From assembly GCA_023105745.1 (NCBI GenBank), contig JALGQZ010000007.1, positions 52,061,569 to 52,125,568 of the forward strand: a stretch of DNA of 64,000 nucleotides, given 5' to 3'. Below are positions 1-10,955 of the stretch, one piece after another. The stretch's first letter is position 1; every line of letters starts with the position of its first letter. The notes beneath the pieces are model-generated. The model was given only the letters and a program-made list of their open reading frames with translations, was not told where the DNA came from and ran no database searches. The position numbers were made by a program, and so were the translations under genes. This stretch comes from Austropuccinia psidii (lineage: Eukaryota; Basidiomycota; Pucciniomycetes; Pucciniales; Sphaerophragmiaceae).

Positions 1-86
1 ATTTGTGTTATTGATGCAGAAATAACAATAGCAAAAAAATGACAACAAAAAATATGAAAAAAGCAAAAAAAGAACAACATTTTGAA

Positions 87-2300
87 TCAAACTTCAGAAT
101 AGAGTTGACCAAAAGTCCTGGCCCAGTCCTTGACACAGGCTAAGTGCTCCACATGCATAGGAGATAGACTTGCATGTTGATAACTAAGGATTTTCCGTCC
201 CCCTGAGAAAACCCTCTCAGATGGGGCACTGGTTGCTGGTATGGCCAAGTATTTGTGTGCCATAGTTCTGAGAGTTGGAAAAATTTTACCTCAACTCTTC
301 CAAAAAGCCAGGATGTCAGTATCTTTGGCCTCAGGTGGTTCAGCAAAAAAACGTTGGATTTCAATCTCAAGTGTATGCCCCTCTGGTCCTGAGGAGGTAT
401 ACAATTCATCATATAGTCGGACTCACTTTTGAGGGGCACTGGGGTTATCTGGTTCATTTGGCATTTCAAAGTGTTTGAGGGCTTCTTCCTTGAATACCCT
501 AAGAAGCGCCCTTGATGAAGTCCCAAACTCCACCAAGGTTTCTTCATGAGCCATGAAGAACCTGACTTTGAATCGTGGATTGAGTATTGCGGCACAGATT
601 GCTGGAACTCTGAGTATCAAAAACTTGAGGTGTTTGGAGAGTTTTGCAACCATTGCCTTTGATGCTGGCTCAATTGGTCCCATGTCATATTGTTTAGTTG
701 ACTAAGTGAGAGGAATATGAATTAGCTGTGTATGAAATTTAATGAGCAATTAAAATAAGAAATTACTTACATCCTTGAGTTGCTTAATTAGTAAGAGATA
801 TAGTGGCAAGGCATGATTGATTGTAGGATAAGCCAAAGAAGAAATTATTAAAGTGGCCTCATAGAGAGGCATCAAGAAATCCACCATGACTCCCACCTTT
901 TCCCATTCAAGTGGGGTTACTTTGTAGGAGTCCATTGATGGTGAGGAGGTGAATTTGTTGTAAGCATCCTTAAATGTGAGTGCTTTCTCAAGCATATTGT
1001 AAGTTGAATTCCAACAAGTGCTGACATGAAAAAGGAGCAAAGTCGCATGTGTTGGTGTTGCACCATTGTAAACAAGGCAGACAGTAGTAATAAATTTATC
1101 CCTACCCTGAGGGCTCTGGTTGAGATAAGAAGCAAGCCTGGAAATTTGTGATATGATGGTGTTGTACCTCAGGTGCATTCCATCTGGAGAATTGACCAGA
1201 GTTTCTATGGACATGCAATTGTTGATCCAATTGTCTGGTGGTATGTTGTTATCAGAGCTACTTGAATCAAGTGACAAGGCGTTTAAGCCATCATGAGCAG
1301 CCAAATGTATTATATGAGCCATGAAACATATGTGTTGCATGGCTGCATTGAAGGAACATGATGTTTCTTCCAACTTCTGAGCTATGCAGTTATTAGATGA
1401 AGAGTTGTCAGTCATAATACACATTATGCATTGTTCTAATTTGAAACGTTTGAGTGTCTTCATTAGGTTATTTACAAGTGATACACCCAAATGATTGCCT
1501 AAAGGAAATAAGCTAAATTTTTTGACTGACTTGAATGACTTGCTTACCTTCAATGGCATTTAAGCCTAATAGGACAGAGTGGGGTTCCAGTTTGCATTGA
1601 GGAAATGTGCAGTAACAGCAAGGAAATCAGTAACGTTTGAGCTTGTCCAAACATCTGTGGTGAAGGATAACTCATGTGTTTGCAAGAATATTGTACTTTG
1701 GAGGTGTTCTTGATGAAATAAGAACACCTCAGCCAAATGCAAGGTGATTGCTGTGCATTGGACTAGAATGTTCAAGATGTTGGGATTACAAAGCTCCAGG
1801 AGTTATTGAAAGGATGGTGAGTCTGTGATAGAGAGAGGAATATCGGAATCACAAATGAAATAGACTATTGCAGTCTTCAGCGCTTCTGGGGATAGGAGCT
1901 AATTAAAAAAATTAGTTTGGTTGAGAAATTTTTAGTAACAATCTGAATCACTCACCCTTTTGGCAATATGAGGTTGAACAAATCAATCCAAATTCTGAGT
2001 GGAGATTGCTTGGGACAGTTTTTTTGGATTGTTTAAGCAATGAAGGACTTTGAGATGATGGGTCATTGATTTTGTACTTCCAGTTCAATCTTGCGTGAGC
2101 CTTTTCTTGAAAGCTTGAACCCCACAGTTCATGACATTACATTCAACATAGGTTTCATCCACTTTGGAGAAATAATTCCATACCCATGATTGCCTGACGG
2201 ATTGGAGAGGTTCCATGCTAGAAGTGAGTGAAGTTGGGTCATCGTCACTTGGGGTCGAAGCTCTGGATGGTGGTGCAGTTGAAATAGCATCATCAGCCAT
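87..2300 (-). pseudogene. hAT-family transposase relic (hAT-1)
   Basis: Minus-strand reading from an ATG at 2300 to a stop at 87-89 gives a decayed cut-and-paste transposase. In order: an N-terminal BED-type zinc-finger-like block (SWVWNYFSKVDET..ECNV..C, then HHLKVLH, about 2190-2040), a catalytic-core portion around 1566-1775 and 750-1559 (CFMAHIIHLAAHDGLNAL and the STCWNSTYNML segment), a block at 423-683 (AAILNPRFKVRFF), and the C-terminal hAT dimerisation motif PSERVFSGGRKILSYQ at about 160-240. The frame changes between these blocks and in-frame stops occur, for example TGA after LTQD near 2085, so no full protein can be made. The hAT assignment rests on the terminal dimerisation motif and block order, which recur in the relics near 3000-4055 and 29040-31140. 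Confidence 0.8.
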
Positions 2301-2760
2301 AATATTTTATTCAATTGTTTTTCTTATAAAATAGAAAAGAAAAGAATATTTTTAAGAATACAATATTTAAAAAAAGAGAAAAGAATTGAGTAAAGAAGAG
2401 AGGATAATGTTGAAAAAGAAATAATATTTTTAAGAAGAAAATCAAGAAAAAAAGAGGAAAGAATTGAGTCAAGAAGAGAGGAGGATGAGGTAAAAAAATA
2501 ACATAAGAGATTGGGGATTTGGGAGTTGAAAAGAAAATGGGGAGAATAATTTCCCGTGGGTCCCACCTGTTCCCATGTTGGGACAGGGTTTGGGGTTGGG
2601 CCTAAGCTGGCCAAGGTGTTGATCCACAGGGTACAGACTGGGAGAGGGTACAGGAGTGGTCCAATGGCCAAAAAAACCATTAGAGGCATGCCAAGTCACT
2701 AGTGGCACTAACTAGCCAGTAGCTATGAGCAATTTGTGAAGTCTTTCACAAGCTACAGAC
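2301..2760. other. 5' noncoding part of hAT-1
   Basis: No gene is supported here. On the minus strand this is the pyrimidine-rich leader upstream of the hAT-1 start. It holds A/G-rich repeats on the plus strand (2330-2510) and a more G+C-rich patch (2540-2700). A short inverted pair, gtgaagtctttcacaagct near 2736-2754, may lie near the element end. Terminal inverted repeats could not be fixed by eye. Minus-strand ORFs in it are low-complexity and have no recognisable family. Confidence 0.35.
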
Positions 2761-2937
2761 CCCTTGTCTGGATTGGGTTTGATACTATGTAAGCCTGGTC
2801 CCTGGTCCTGGCAATTTAGGGATTTTGCATGGATAGCTCAATCAGGATCAGGATTTGGGACAACCTTCCTGACAGAAATTTTTCTTTCATCTGGTTAGGG
2901 ATTGGGAATAGGAAGGCAATTGAATCCTAGCAGGGAT
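2761..2937 (-). repeat. hAT 3' noncoding segment
   Basis: This stretch resembles 26806-27010 (shared order: aagcc..gtccc, tttgcatggatagctcaat, ggattagg/ggatcagga, agaccaa/agaacca). The second copy also sits beside a hAT relic on the same strand. I read both as the 3' noncoding end of related hAT elements; divergence is high. Confidence 0.4.
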
Positions 2938-4055
2938 TCAAACATAAAGCTGACCATTGAAAAAAGAACCAAGACACAAACAACAGAAAAAGGGTAAGCC
3001 AAAGGTATGAGACCAGTCCCTGACAAATGCTAACTGTTTGATATTCATGGGTGTGAGTGAAGCTGATTGATAAGTTAGGATTTTTCTACCACCTGAGAAT
3101 ACACACTCTGATTGAGCACTTGTGGCAGGTATTTCTGGATAATTGCTTCCCATCAGAGTTAAGGTGGGAAACATTTGCCTCAAGACTTCCAGAAGAGTAG
3201 GTTGTCAGTATCTTTTGGATGAGGAGGTTCTGAAAAACCCCTTTGCAGCTCCTTTTTGGAACTGAAGCCTTCACCTGATGTTGCTGGATACATCTCATTG
3301 AGTAACCCTCTCTCCCCCTTGAAATTCAAATAAAGTAGAAAAACCTTATTGTTAGCATATTTCTTCGCTTTTTCTTCAAATAGTTTGGAAAGTTGAACTG
3401 ATAATATGTCAAATTTGGGTAGCTTAGAATTGTGTGTTGCAAAATAACTCTGCTTGATTCTTGGATTTATTATTTATTCACAGATTACTAGACCCTCTCT
3501 GACGGAAATGAATATATATTTTAAGATTTTTTGAATAATTTCCTGGGCTTCTGGCTCATTGGGCCCAACATCATGTTGCTCTGAAGCCCACAATCCAGAT
3601 GATCAGTTATGCATCTTTGAATTTTTTCAAAATGAGCCACATACCTTTCCAATTCTTTCAATCAAAAAGGTTTAAAGAGTAAATTCCTGATTTATAATCG
3701 GGTGAGTAGACCCACATATAAGTAGTGTTTATTCATAGAGGGGTTCCCAAACCTTGACCATCACTTTAGCCTTCTGCAATTCAAGAAGAAAGATCCAAAA
3801 TGATTCCAATGCTTTCGTGGTACAAAAGTGGATACACAAATCTTTTAGCTCTAGTTCACAATTAAACATATTGAAAGTCGAGTTCCATTGTTTTGGTACT
3901 TGAGAAAGTAGGGTGTTTTCATTTCTGAGTTTGTTGCTCTCATATACTAGGTTCATTGTTGTGATTAAATTTTCTTGTCTTTGTGGGCTGTGGTGTAAGT
4001 ATGGTGCAAGGAGGCTGAAACTGATGATAATTGAGGTATATTTTAATCTGAGGAC
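2938..4055 (-). pseudogene. hAT transposase relic (hAT-2a), cut by element A
   Basis: Minus-strand C-terminal half of a second hAT transposase. The block at 3729-4040 (YTSIIISFSLLAPYLHHSPQ, then PKQWNSTFNMF) matches the hAT-1 region RYNTIISQISRLASYLNQSP..STCWNSTYNML. The block at 2938-3183 carries the dimerisation motif QSECVFSGGRKILTYQSASL. The reading frame is broken between 3300 and 3729. Reading toward the N-terminus, the similarity stops exactly at 4055/4056, where the LTR of element A begins. The missing N-terminal half may be the fragment at 15995-17000, but the intervening 15007-15994 does not continue the hAT sequence. Confidence 0.75.
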
Positions 4056-6226
4056 TGTGAGCCTGTGAGGTATGTATAACATACCCATAAGGCCACAAAT
4101 AGCTTTATACACATTTAAATTTGTCTTCAATGGACTTTTTAATTGAATTTAAAATAGGAAATAACAAAAAATAAGTATAGCTTGTTTTGGATAAACAAAG
4201 TTATAAATATTATGTCATTTTTGGATTCTACACCAAAAATAACCTAGGGTACATCCATAAGGTGTTATACCCACAAACACTTATTTCTTATGTTATTAGA
4301 AGATCTAAGAATCTCACAGTACTAATGTAACTTTTTTAACATTTTTTAAAAATTGTTAAATTTAAGCTTAAATTTAATTTTAGTTGCATAAGGTTTATGC
4401 AAACTTACCAAAATTTTAGTTAAAATTGAGGTGTGGTGTATATTTACTGAATTGGCTAAGGATTTGCCATACAGAATGTAATTCCTGCGTGAGCTCAATT
4501 TAAAAGGGTTTAAGGCCATAGTATGGCTTTAAATAAATAAAAGGGCAAAATCCATGCAAAAAGTTGGGACAAAGGAAAAAGACCAAATAGAGCTGGGGTA
4601 CCCAACTTTTTGGATCTGCAAGGATTCAATTAAGGTTTTCCACCTGTATTGGAGGATTTTCAACCTTATTTAAGCTTTAAGATTAGACTTTGATCCAACA
4701 TTAAAGTTTAAACTGGTTTTATCCCAAATTAGACAGGAATTTCAAGCTGCCAAAGGGTAAATCCCAATATGCAGGCTTGAATTCAAGGTTTTAAATACTG
4801 TCAAAGCTCAATTAAGCTTAAAAAGCTTCAAAAGCTTAAATAAGCTTAAAGATTTAAGGTTTCAAGCATTAAAAACTTATCAAAAGTTAAGGTTTGGTGT
4901 GTATTTCTATTTTACATGGAAAAATAGCAATAACTTCAAAAATCCATTAAAAATTTAATTGTTAATGGATTTGCTTGATAATTTCACACAGCTTGCACTT
5001 TCAGATTATCTACATATAAATTCACTTTTAGGTATCTTTTATAAATAAATTTCCTGGGTAATTAGCCTGGAAATTTACTCTTTTAATTAAAGCTCACAGA
5101 AAATTACAATTTCTTTAAAAATTGATTAAAATTGAATTTCAGATATTTCTGCTTGAAACTCTATTTTTAAGTTGTTCATGTGATGAATTTTAATATAAAT
5201 AAGTTTATTTATATTAAAAACTTAAAATAACTAGTTTAAATGAGGATTAAAGTTACATGGAGTTAAGAATAACACTGATAACTTTAAATTGGAATTAAAA
5301 ATAAGTTACCTTAAGTTTAGAACTTTATTTTTAGGCATGGTTTTTCAGTTTTGACCTGAGAACGCCCTCTATAACCATTATGAATCATGAGAGCTGCTCT
5401 TAAGACATAAAAAGAGTCTTTTCATCACTGTTTTTGTCGATTATTCATTATTAATCCAATAATATTAGAAATTTAAACAGGTAAAGTTGTATTAAATATA
5501 AAATTTTATTATTAAAGTAATCCTTAAGTTATTTTATTCTTTATTAATTAAAATTGAAGAGTTGAAATCATAGAATTTAGATTATTGTTGTAATCACCAA
5601 TAATATCTTTTATTATATAAAATTATCATCTTAAATGTCTTTTGAAAATCCACAAATTCCTCTTAGAAACTCTTTAATATTAATTTTTGTTATGAAAAGT
5701 TGTTTTATCTTTAAAATTATTGATTTTTGGCATGTCCTTTCAACTTATGATTATTATTTAATATAATAACTGTTGTTGTTTGACTTGTTGTATTAAATAA
5801 AAATTATAAGTAAGTTTTCTCTAAAATTCTATATCTTTTTTTATCTAGTATTAGTTTTTTTATATAGAATTTTTATTCTATAAGAATTATTTTTGCACAG
5901 TGTGTGTTTAATTCTTTTATAAATGATATTTATATTATTTATAAGTGGTTAATATTCATATTTTCCACGTGTAATTGTGTCATCAAGAGCTTTACACTTC
6001 TTATCGTTATAGCTGTCAGTGACTATAACAATAATAGAATAGTTATTTTTTTTATCATTATATTCTTATAATAATAATTAAATTATTTTTTTATATAATT
6101 ATTTTTAATAATTATATTTGAATTTGTGGTTGATATATTTCATTATATTATATATTTCTACTGAGGACAGTCATAGTACTCTTGATTTTGCGACTATTAT
6201 CAAGAGTTTCATAGAAAAACCTTACA
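4056..6226 (+). repeat. 5' LTR of element A
   Basis: Begins TGTGAGCC and ends ACCTTACA, paired with 12835-15006 and with the reversed solo copy at 17401-19517. It contains a box shared with LTR families B and G (agagctggggtaccc, about 4590-4604), a promoter-like segment near 5345-5430, a consensus splice donor AACAG|GTAAAG at 5480/5481, and a hairpin at 6178-6207 just inside the 3' end. The long A+T-rich stretch after 5480 would be U5. Confidence 0.9.
5369..5377 (+). promoter_or_regulatory. TATA-like element in LTR A
   Basis: tctataacc lies inside a block (acgccctctataaccattatgaatcatgagag..) that is better conserved between the two A LTRs and the solo LTR (reverse, about 18180-18265) than the sequence around it. 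It is placed upstream of the splice donor at 5480. Function is inferred from position and conservation only. Confidence 0.35.
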
Positions 6227-6246
6227 TTTGAGGGCCTGGCCGTGAT
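6227..6246 (+). other. Candidate primer-binding region of element A
   Basis: Directly after the LTR: TTTGAGGGCCTGGCCGTGAT. The same 20-base position reads TTTGGGGGCCTGGCCGTGAT in C and TTTGGGGGCCAAGCCATGAT in D. In C, TGGGGGCCTGGCCG after a two-base spacer has the TGG start expected of a tRNA 3'-end complement. The tRNA was not identified. Confidence 0.5.
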
Positions 6247-6772
6247 TTTAACCAATTTTTGGGAGATAAATTATATTCTAGACCTTATTTTACTGTTTTT
6301 TGACATAAAATTGCCATATTTATCTTAATATTGCCTTTTTTGGGACTTATCCCTTATAAATAATATTCATGATATTAATAAAGTTATTTTTTCTTAAGAA
6401 TATTGTTTGAAACAATATACTATTGAGTGACTTGGAATAAATTTCTTTTGTCTAACTAGTGGCTTTTTCACATCACAGACTTGAAATTTATTCTTTGAGT
6501 TATTCTAGTATAAAGTGAATAATAATATAATTTTGATTAATAAACTTGTTAATTGCATAATTATTATTTCCTTAAAGAAAATGAAAAATCAAATAAAAAA
6601 TTAAAAAATTGAAAATCTTTACTAAAAACATTTCTTCTTTTATCTTAGACATTTTTCTTTATTTTTGACGTAATTTGCCATAAATTACATTAAAACAACT
6701 TTATTCAATAAGTTGAGTTTATAAGTTATTTTTATTGTTTGATAAAATAACTTATATATATTTTTTCTCTAG

Positions 6773-6889
6773 TGTCATCAATTAGAGACAGCTCTTCAGA
6801 CTCTGAAGCCTCAGAGTCTAGTATTGAAATTCAAACCAGCCCAGCACCAAGGGGCTTAATAACCAAAGAACCCTTTAAAGGTCCAGCAG
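6773..6889 (+). pseudogene. Leader exon (ORF0) of element A
   Basis: A 117-base segment flanked by a splice-acceptor-like tract (ttttttctctag at 6761-6772) and a donor-like CAG|GTGAAT at 6889/6890. It is open in the frame giving SSDSEASESSIEIQTSPAP. Sister segments occur at the same place in B (about 21792-21915, with SESSVEIEISPTP), C (54229-54378) and D (from 48524). The length is a multiple of three and the segment ends in phase 1, as in C. It has no ATG, so the translation start is unresolved. It could instead be an untranslated or regulatory spacer, but the Ser/Glu-rich peptide kept in A and B argues for coding. Confidence 0.45.
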
Positions 6890-6951
6890 GTGAATTCAAT
6901 CCATTCTTGGTCTATTTTTTCTTAAAATTGACGTGCAATGACTCCTACTAG

Positions 6952-7717
6952 AAGTGGAAGTAATTACCCCATCCAATCAAATGGATCTGGATCAGGACAT
7001 TCCAGTCACAAATCAAAAAGACAAGAATGTCAGCCCAGAGGAGAGGCACAAATGGAGGATGGCAGAGCTTCCACCAGTTCCCAAAGTTTAGCCAGAACCT
7101 TTGAACCTCTTATTGAGAGTCCAGAAGCTGACATAACTGCTATTGCTGTTAGACCTGAATCATTTCCAACAGGCAGAAGTGGAGATTTACCAGTCTCAGT
7201 ACAAGAACTGGTTTATGGCCGCCAAACAGCAAGAGTGGGAACTTCTCCCAAGTCTTTGGATAGGCACCATGAACTCGTATCTTCAAGTAAAGAAGTTCAT
7301 GGGGCCAGAAAAGACAGAAGATCTTCTGAAGGGTTGGACACCAATGTCTTGCAAAGGACAAGTCCAACAGATAAAAGCTTGGTTGAAAAACCAAAGCCTG
7401 CTATCAGAGGATCAGAAGAAGAGGTTGGCCCAAGGAAAGGAAAACAGCCCAGTGGAAGCTCCCCAACAACCACCAGCAAAAATCTGCCTCAACAAGTGCC
7501 AAGCAAGCCCAAGAAATCCCCAAAGACCAATCAGAAGGGCAAGCAAAAGGCAAAGGGAAAGGCAAAGCCCCAATGGAGCAAGCCTTACCCGCAGAATTAC
7601 AGAATCCCAAAGAAAGAAAAGACAGCCATTGACAATGTGTTCAACATGGCAGGAACTCTTATGGAATTCAAAAACAAGGAGGAGGAAAGATTGAGCCAAT
7701 CTTTCCCAAAGAAATAG
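6952..7717 (+). pseudogene. gag1 (ORF1) of element A, intron-containing
   Basis: First gag-like ORF. The frame opened by the ATG at 6938 (MTPTRSG) is probably an artefact. The frame matching B and C by third-position changes is the one giving TPSNQMDLD, reached by splicing ORF0 to 6952 (acceptor CTACTAG|A). A second 66-base segment, 7087-7152, removes the two stops in that frame and joins VPK to DLNHFQQAEVEIYQSQYK. The middle (WELLPSLWIGTMNSY..KGWTPM) and the end (NVFNMAGTLMEFKNKEE..FPKK, stop at 7715-7717) match C, B and D, but in A they lie in different frames because of an indel near 7500. Basic low-complexity PKKSPK..KGKAK precedes the last block. Family unknown beyond these elements. Confidence 0.5.
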
Positions 7718-9177
7718 ATCTTGTTAAGCTTGTAACTCAATTTGAATCTTGTAATAAAGAAATTATGACAAAGCTTAAAACATTTGAGTATATCCAACAA
7801 AAGTTGGGTAATGAGATATTACAAGTGAAAGACCAACAAAAGACCATTATTGGCCTTGAAAATGTTAATAAAGACAATATTGTGTCTTTGACGCAAATTT
7901 GTGCAAGAATTGAGTCTAAAGTTACTTTGCTCAATCAACCAGATGACAATTCAATTTCTTTTATAGCTGGACAGCTAAGAGAATTGAAATTACAAGTTAA
8001 AAACTTGGAAAATTCGACTGGTCACAATGCAGCTCTTTTCCAAGAATAATTGGAAAATAGTGATAAAGCAAGACTTGAATTGAAAGAGGACATTCAATCA
8101 AGTATTAATAATATCTCACTGAAAAATGAATTTCCAAGGCAATCCACACCAATTCTTGACAGAAATGTGCTTAATGATTTACATCATACCATTTCAAGTA
8201 ATGAGGTGGAAACTGCTTGCAATTTCAAAGACATTCTAAAATCAGAGGAATGGCCAACCTTCAATGGTGAAGGAGAATATAAACATATGGAATTTATGAA
8301 AACAATTGATATGTTTAAAGAAGACTTTAACATACCAGATGAATACATAAGCTCCAGATTACACTCATTATTTACCAGATCAGCAAAGAAATGGTATTAC
8401 AAAATGAGACAAGGCCATGGTAAACATTCTTGGCCTTGGTGGAAATAACACTCTATTTCCAAATGGGAAAATGATTCCTGGATATTTAGAATGGAAAATT
8501 CTTTTGAAGAAGCCATTTTTAATATTGAGAGGGACAGGCCCATGTCTTGGTTTCTTAAACAGAAGGACAGATTAACTGCCCTTCATCCTGATATGTCTGA
8601 AACAATGGTACATAAAAGGATATTAAGAAAGTGTTGTGGTGACCTTGAGCATGCTATAAGAAGCAGATGTATTGAGCCTTGCTCTACAGAAGATTATATC
8701 AATGCTATGGAGGACATCACTACTAGAACAAAAATTGGAAGAAATTGGTCCAAATCCCCAATAGACAATAAGACTAATGGGAAACCAATTTCAAAGCCAA
8801 ATAAGCCACAAGACAGACTTCCTTTGAAATGTCACAAATGTGGAAGTACATCTCATTTAGCTAACACTTGTCCAAAAAAGACAAGAATCAATGAGATAAA
8901 TGTTGAAAAAGTGGAAGACACAAAAGAACCAACTGATGTATCTTTACATGAAAGTGATTCTGAGCCTTCAGAAGAAGAAGAAGTACCAGAGGAGCTTAGT
9001 ATAGAAAACATTAATGTTTATTTTGAAGTTAGTGAGGTACACACTCATTTACCACAGTATAGTGATGAATGTATGGATCTCATACATGTGCAAGATGCTA
9101 AAATGCAGAAACCAAACCTGCAAGAGGTAAAGGCTATAAAGCTGGTTCATCTTGTATCACTAATATTGTGATAAACA
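7718..9177 (+). pseudogene. gag2: coiled coil, capsid and zinc knuckle of element A
   Basis: Continues in the -1 frame from gag1 (FPKEIDLVKL). It holds a heptad-rich coiled-coil segment (about 7765-8100), the retrotransposon capsid region (EEWPTFNGEGEYKHMEF..MFKEDFNIPDEYISSRLHSLF, 8245-8375; then SRCIEPCSTEDYINAMEDI, 8660-8720), and a CCHC zinc knuckle CHKCGSTSHLANTC (about 8830-8870), followed by an acidic E/D-rich stretch. It is interrupted by a TAA at 8047-8049, a TAA after WWK at 8446-8448 and a frameshift near 9110 before the protease. Order and motifs match the intact C protein. Gag packages the RNA in cytoplasmic particles. Confidence 0.8.
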
Positions 9178-9482
9178 ACACAGAAGCCAAGATACACCTT
9201 AGCTCAGGTGCTTTTTGCACTTGTGTTGGAAAGGATTATCTTGACAAAGCTTATAAGAATTGGCAAAAGAAATTAATTCCAATTGAAGGTATAACATTCA
9301 GCAGTGCTAGCCAAAATATGCACCCTTTGGGTATATTTGAGGTAGCAATCATATTTCCTCATCCTGCAGGAAGTATAAGATTGAAAGTTGAACTTGTTGT
9401 AATGAATAATTGTACTTCACAACACTTTATACTTGGGAATGATTATCTCAATATTTATGGTATTGATATTGATAATCATTAA
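9178..9482 (+). pseudogene. Retropepsin-type protease remnant of element A
   Basis: Aligned by reading to C (NLDTGAYCTCVGKSYL), this copy reads HLSSGAFCTCVGKDYL, so the catalytic aspartate of D-T/S-G is replaced by serine. The downstream fold markers FVV/LVVMNNCTSQHFILGNDYL are kept. A stop falls at 9480-9482 (DNH*). The protease would cleave the Gag-Pol precursor. This copy is dead both by the active-site change and by its frame. Confidence 0.75.
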
Positions 9483-9619
9483 GACAGGTATTTCACTATA
9501 GGGGAAAACAAAAGACAAAAATTTTCTTTTCCTCTAAAAAAAAGAGAAATTACTGTCATTAAACAAGTAAAAAATTTTAATAAGGAAAAATTTGTGTCAA
9601 GTCAATTGATTGAAGCACA

Positions 9620-10955
9620 AATTAGTCCTGAATTAACACTAGAAATGAAGGAAGAGGTTATTGAAATTTTATTTCAATACAGGGAAGCCTTTGCTTAAGT
9701 TAATGAACCACTTGGGGTTATAAAAGGCCATGAGGTGGACATTATGCTTAATGTGGAAAGGCCTTATCCTCCACTATTAAGAAGACCAGCTTACCCAGCT
9801 AGCCCTAGGGCTAGAGAAGCATTAGAAAATAATATTAATGAACTAATGAAACTGGGAGTTCTTAGAAAAGCTGGACACAATGAGGAGGTAGAAGTCACAA
9901 CTCCAGTAATCATTACTTGGCATAATGATAAGTCAAGGATGGTTGGTGATTTTAGAGCACTGAATACCTATACTATTCCAGACAGGTATCCAATCCCTAG
10001 AATTCATGAGACTTTGACTCAATTATCCAAAGAAAGATTCATTACTTCCATGGATTCTCTGAAAGGCTTTCATCAGAATGTTTTGACACCTCATTCTAGG
10101 AAATTATTGAGAATAATTGCTCATTGTGGGATTTATGAGTATTTGAGAATGCCTTTTGGTATTAAAAATGCACCCTCTCATTATCAGAGAATGATGAATA
10201 CCATCTTCCCACATTAATTGTCAGAAGGATGATTAATCATTTATATTGATGATATTATCATTTGTTCAGAAACATGGAAATTACATTTAGAGAGACTTTC
10301 ATTAGTACTTAAGAAAATTCTTCAAGTGAACATGAAAATATCTCTTAAGAAATGTAATTTTGGGTTTCATGAGTTAAAAGCTCTAGGACATGTAGTCTCA
10401 GGACTGAGCCTTGGTGTTGACAAAGACAAAGTGGCTGCAGTTTTACTGAAACAAATGCCCCAGAACAAAAAAGAAATGATGTCTTTTCTGGGGTTTTCCA
10501 GTTATTACAGGCAACAACTTAAAGATTTTGCAATCCATGCCAGTTCATTATACAGAATTTGTGATAAGCAAACTGTTTTTGAAATGACACAGGAGAGGAT
10601 TCAAGCATATGATAAAATCAAGTATGCCTTAACCAATGCACCATTATTATTGATGCCAGACTGGAAACTTCCTTTCAAGCTGTATATTGATGCATGTGGT
10701 GAAGGTTTAGGAGCTGCTCCTCATCAAGTTCAAATTGTCAATGACAAACCTTATGAAGGTCCAATTTGTTTTATTTCAAGACAAATTAAACCTACTGAGG
10801 CAAGATATGGAGCTAGCCAAATGGAGTGCCTTTGCCTTGTTTGGGCTTTAGAAAAACTTCATTACTATCTTGATGGTAGTGTGTTTGAAGTGATTACTGA
10901 TTGTAATGCAGTAAGATCACTTCTTAACATGAAACTCCAAACAGACACATGTTAA
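9620..10955 (+). pseudogene. Reverse transcriptase and RNase H of element A
   Basis: RT blocks in order: ERPYPPLLRRPAYPASPRAREAL (9755-9830), VIITWHNDKSRMVGDFRALN, TSMDSLKGFHQNVL, LRMPFGIKNAPSHYQRMMN (10140-10200) and the catalytic YIDD (about 10240-10252). RNase H follows with [13 protein letters not shown] (10680-10715), [18 protein letters not shown] and [11 protein letters not shown]. Stops include TAA at 9697-9699 in the linker, one at 10215-10217 (FPH*), and a TGA for Trp just before YIDD. A frameshift near 10940 separates RNase H from its C-terminal part. Related to C throughout. Confidence 0.85.

Noticed and set aside
140..595. 151-codon minus-strand ORF
   Set aside because: Overlaps hAT-1 in another frame and lacks the conserved transposase motifs, which lie in the neighbouring frames.
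2324..2708. Minus-strand ORFs upstream of hAT-1
   Set aside because: Low-complexity Leu/Phe/Ser tails from an A/G-rich strand; no matching block in the other hAT copies.
6938..7717. Long ATG ORF (MTPTRSGSNYPIQ..) as the true gag N-terminus of A
   Set aside because: Substitutions among A, B and C fit the +1 frame (PSNQM) better, and the ATG lies in the proposed intron 1. Kept only as a possible overlapping frame.
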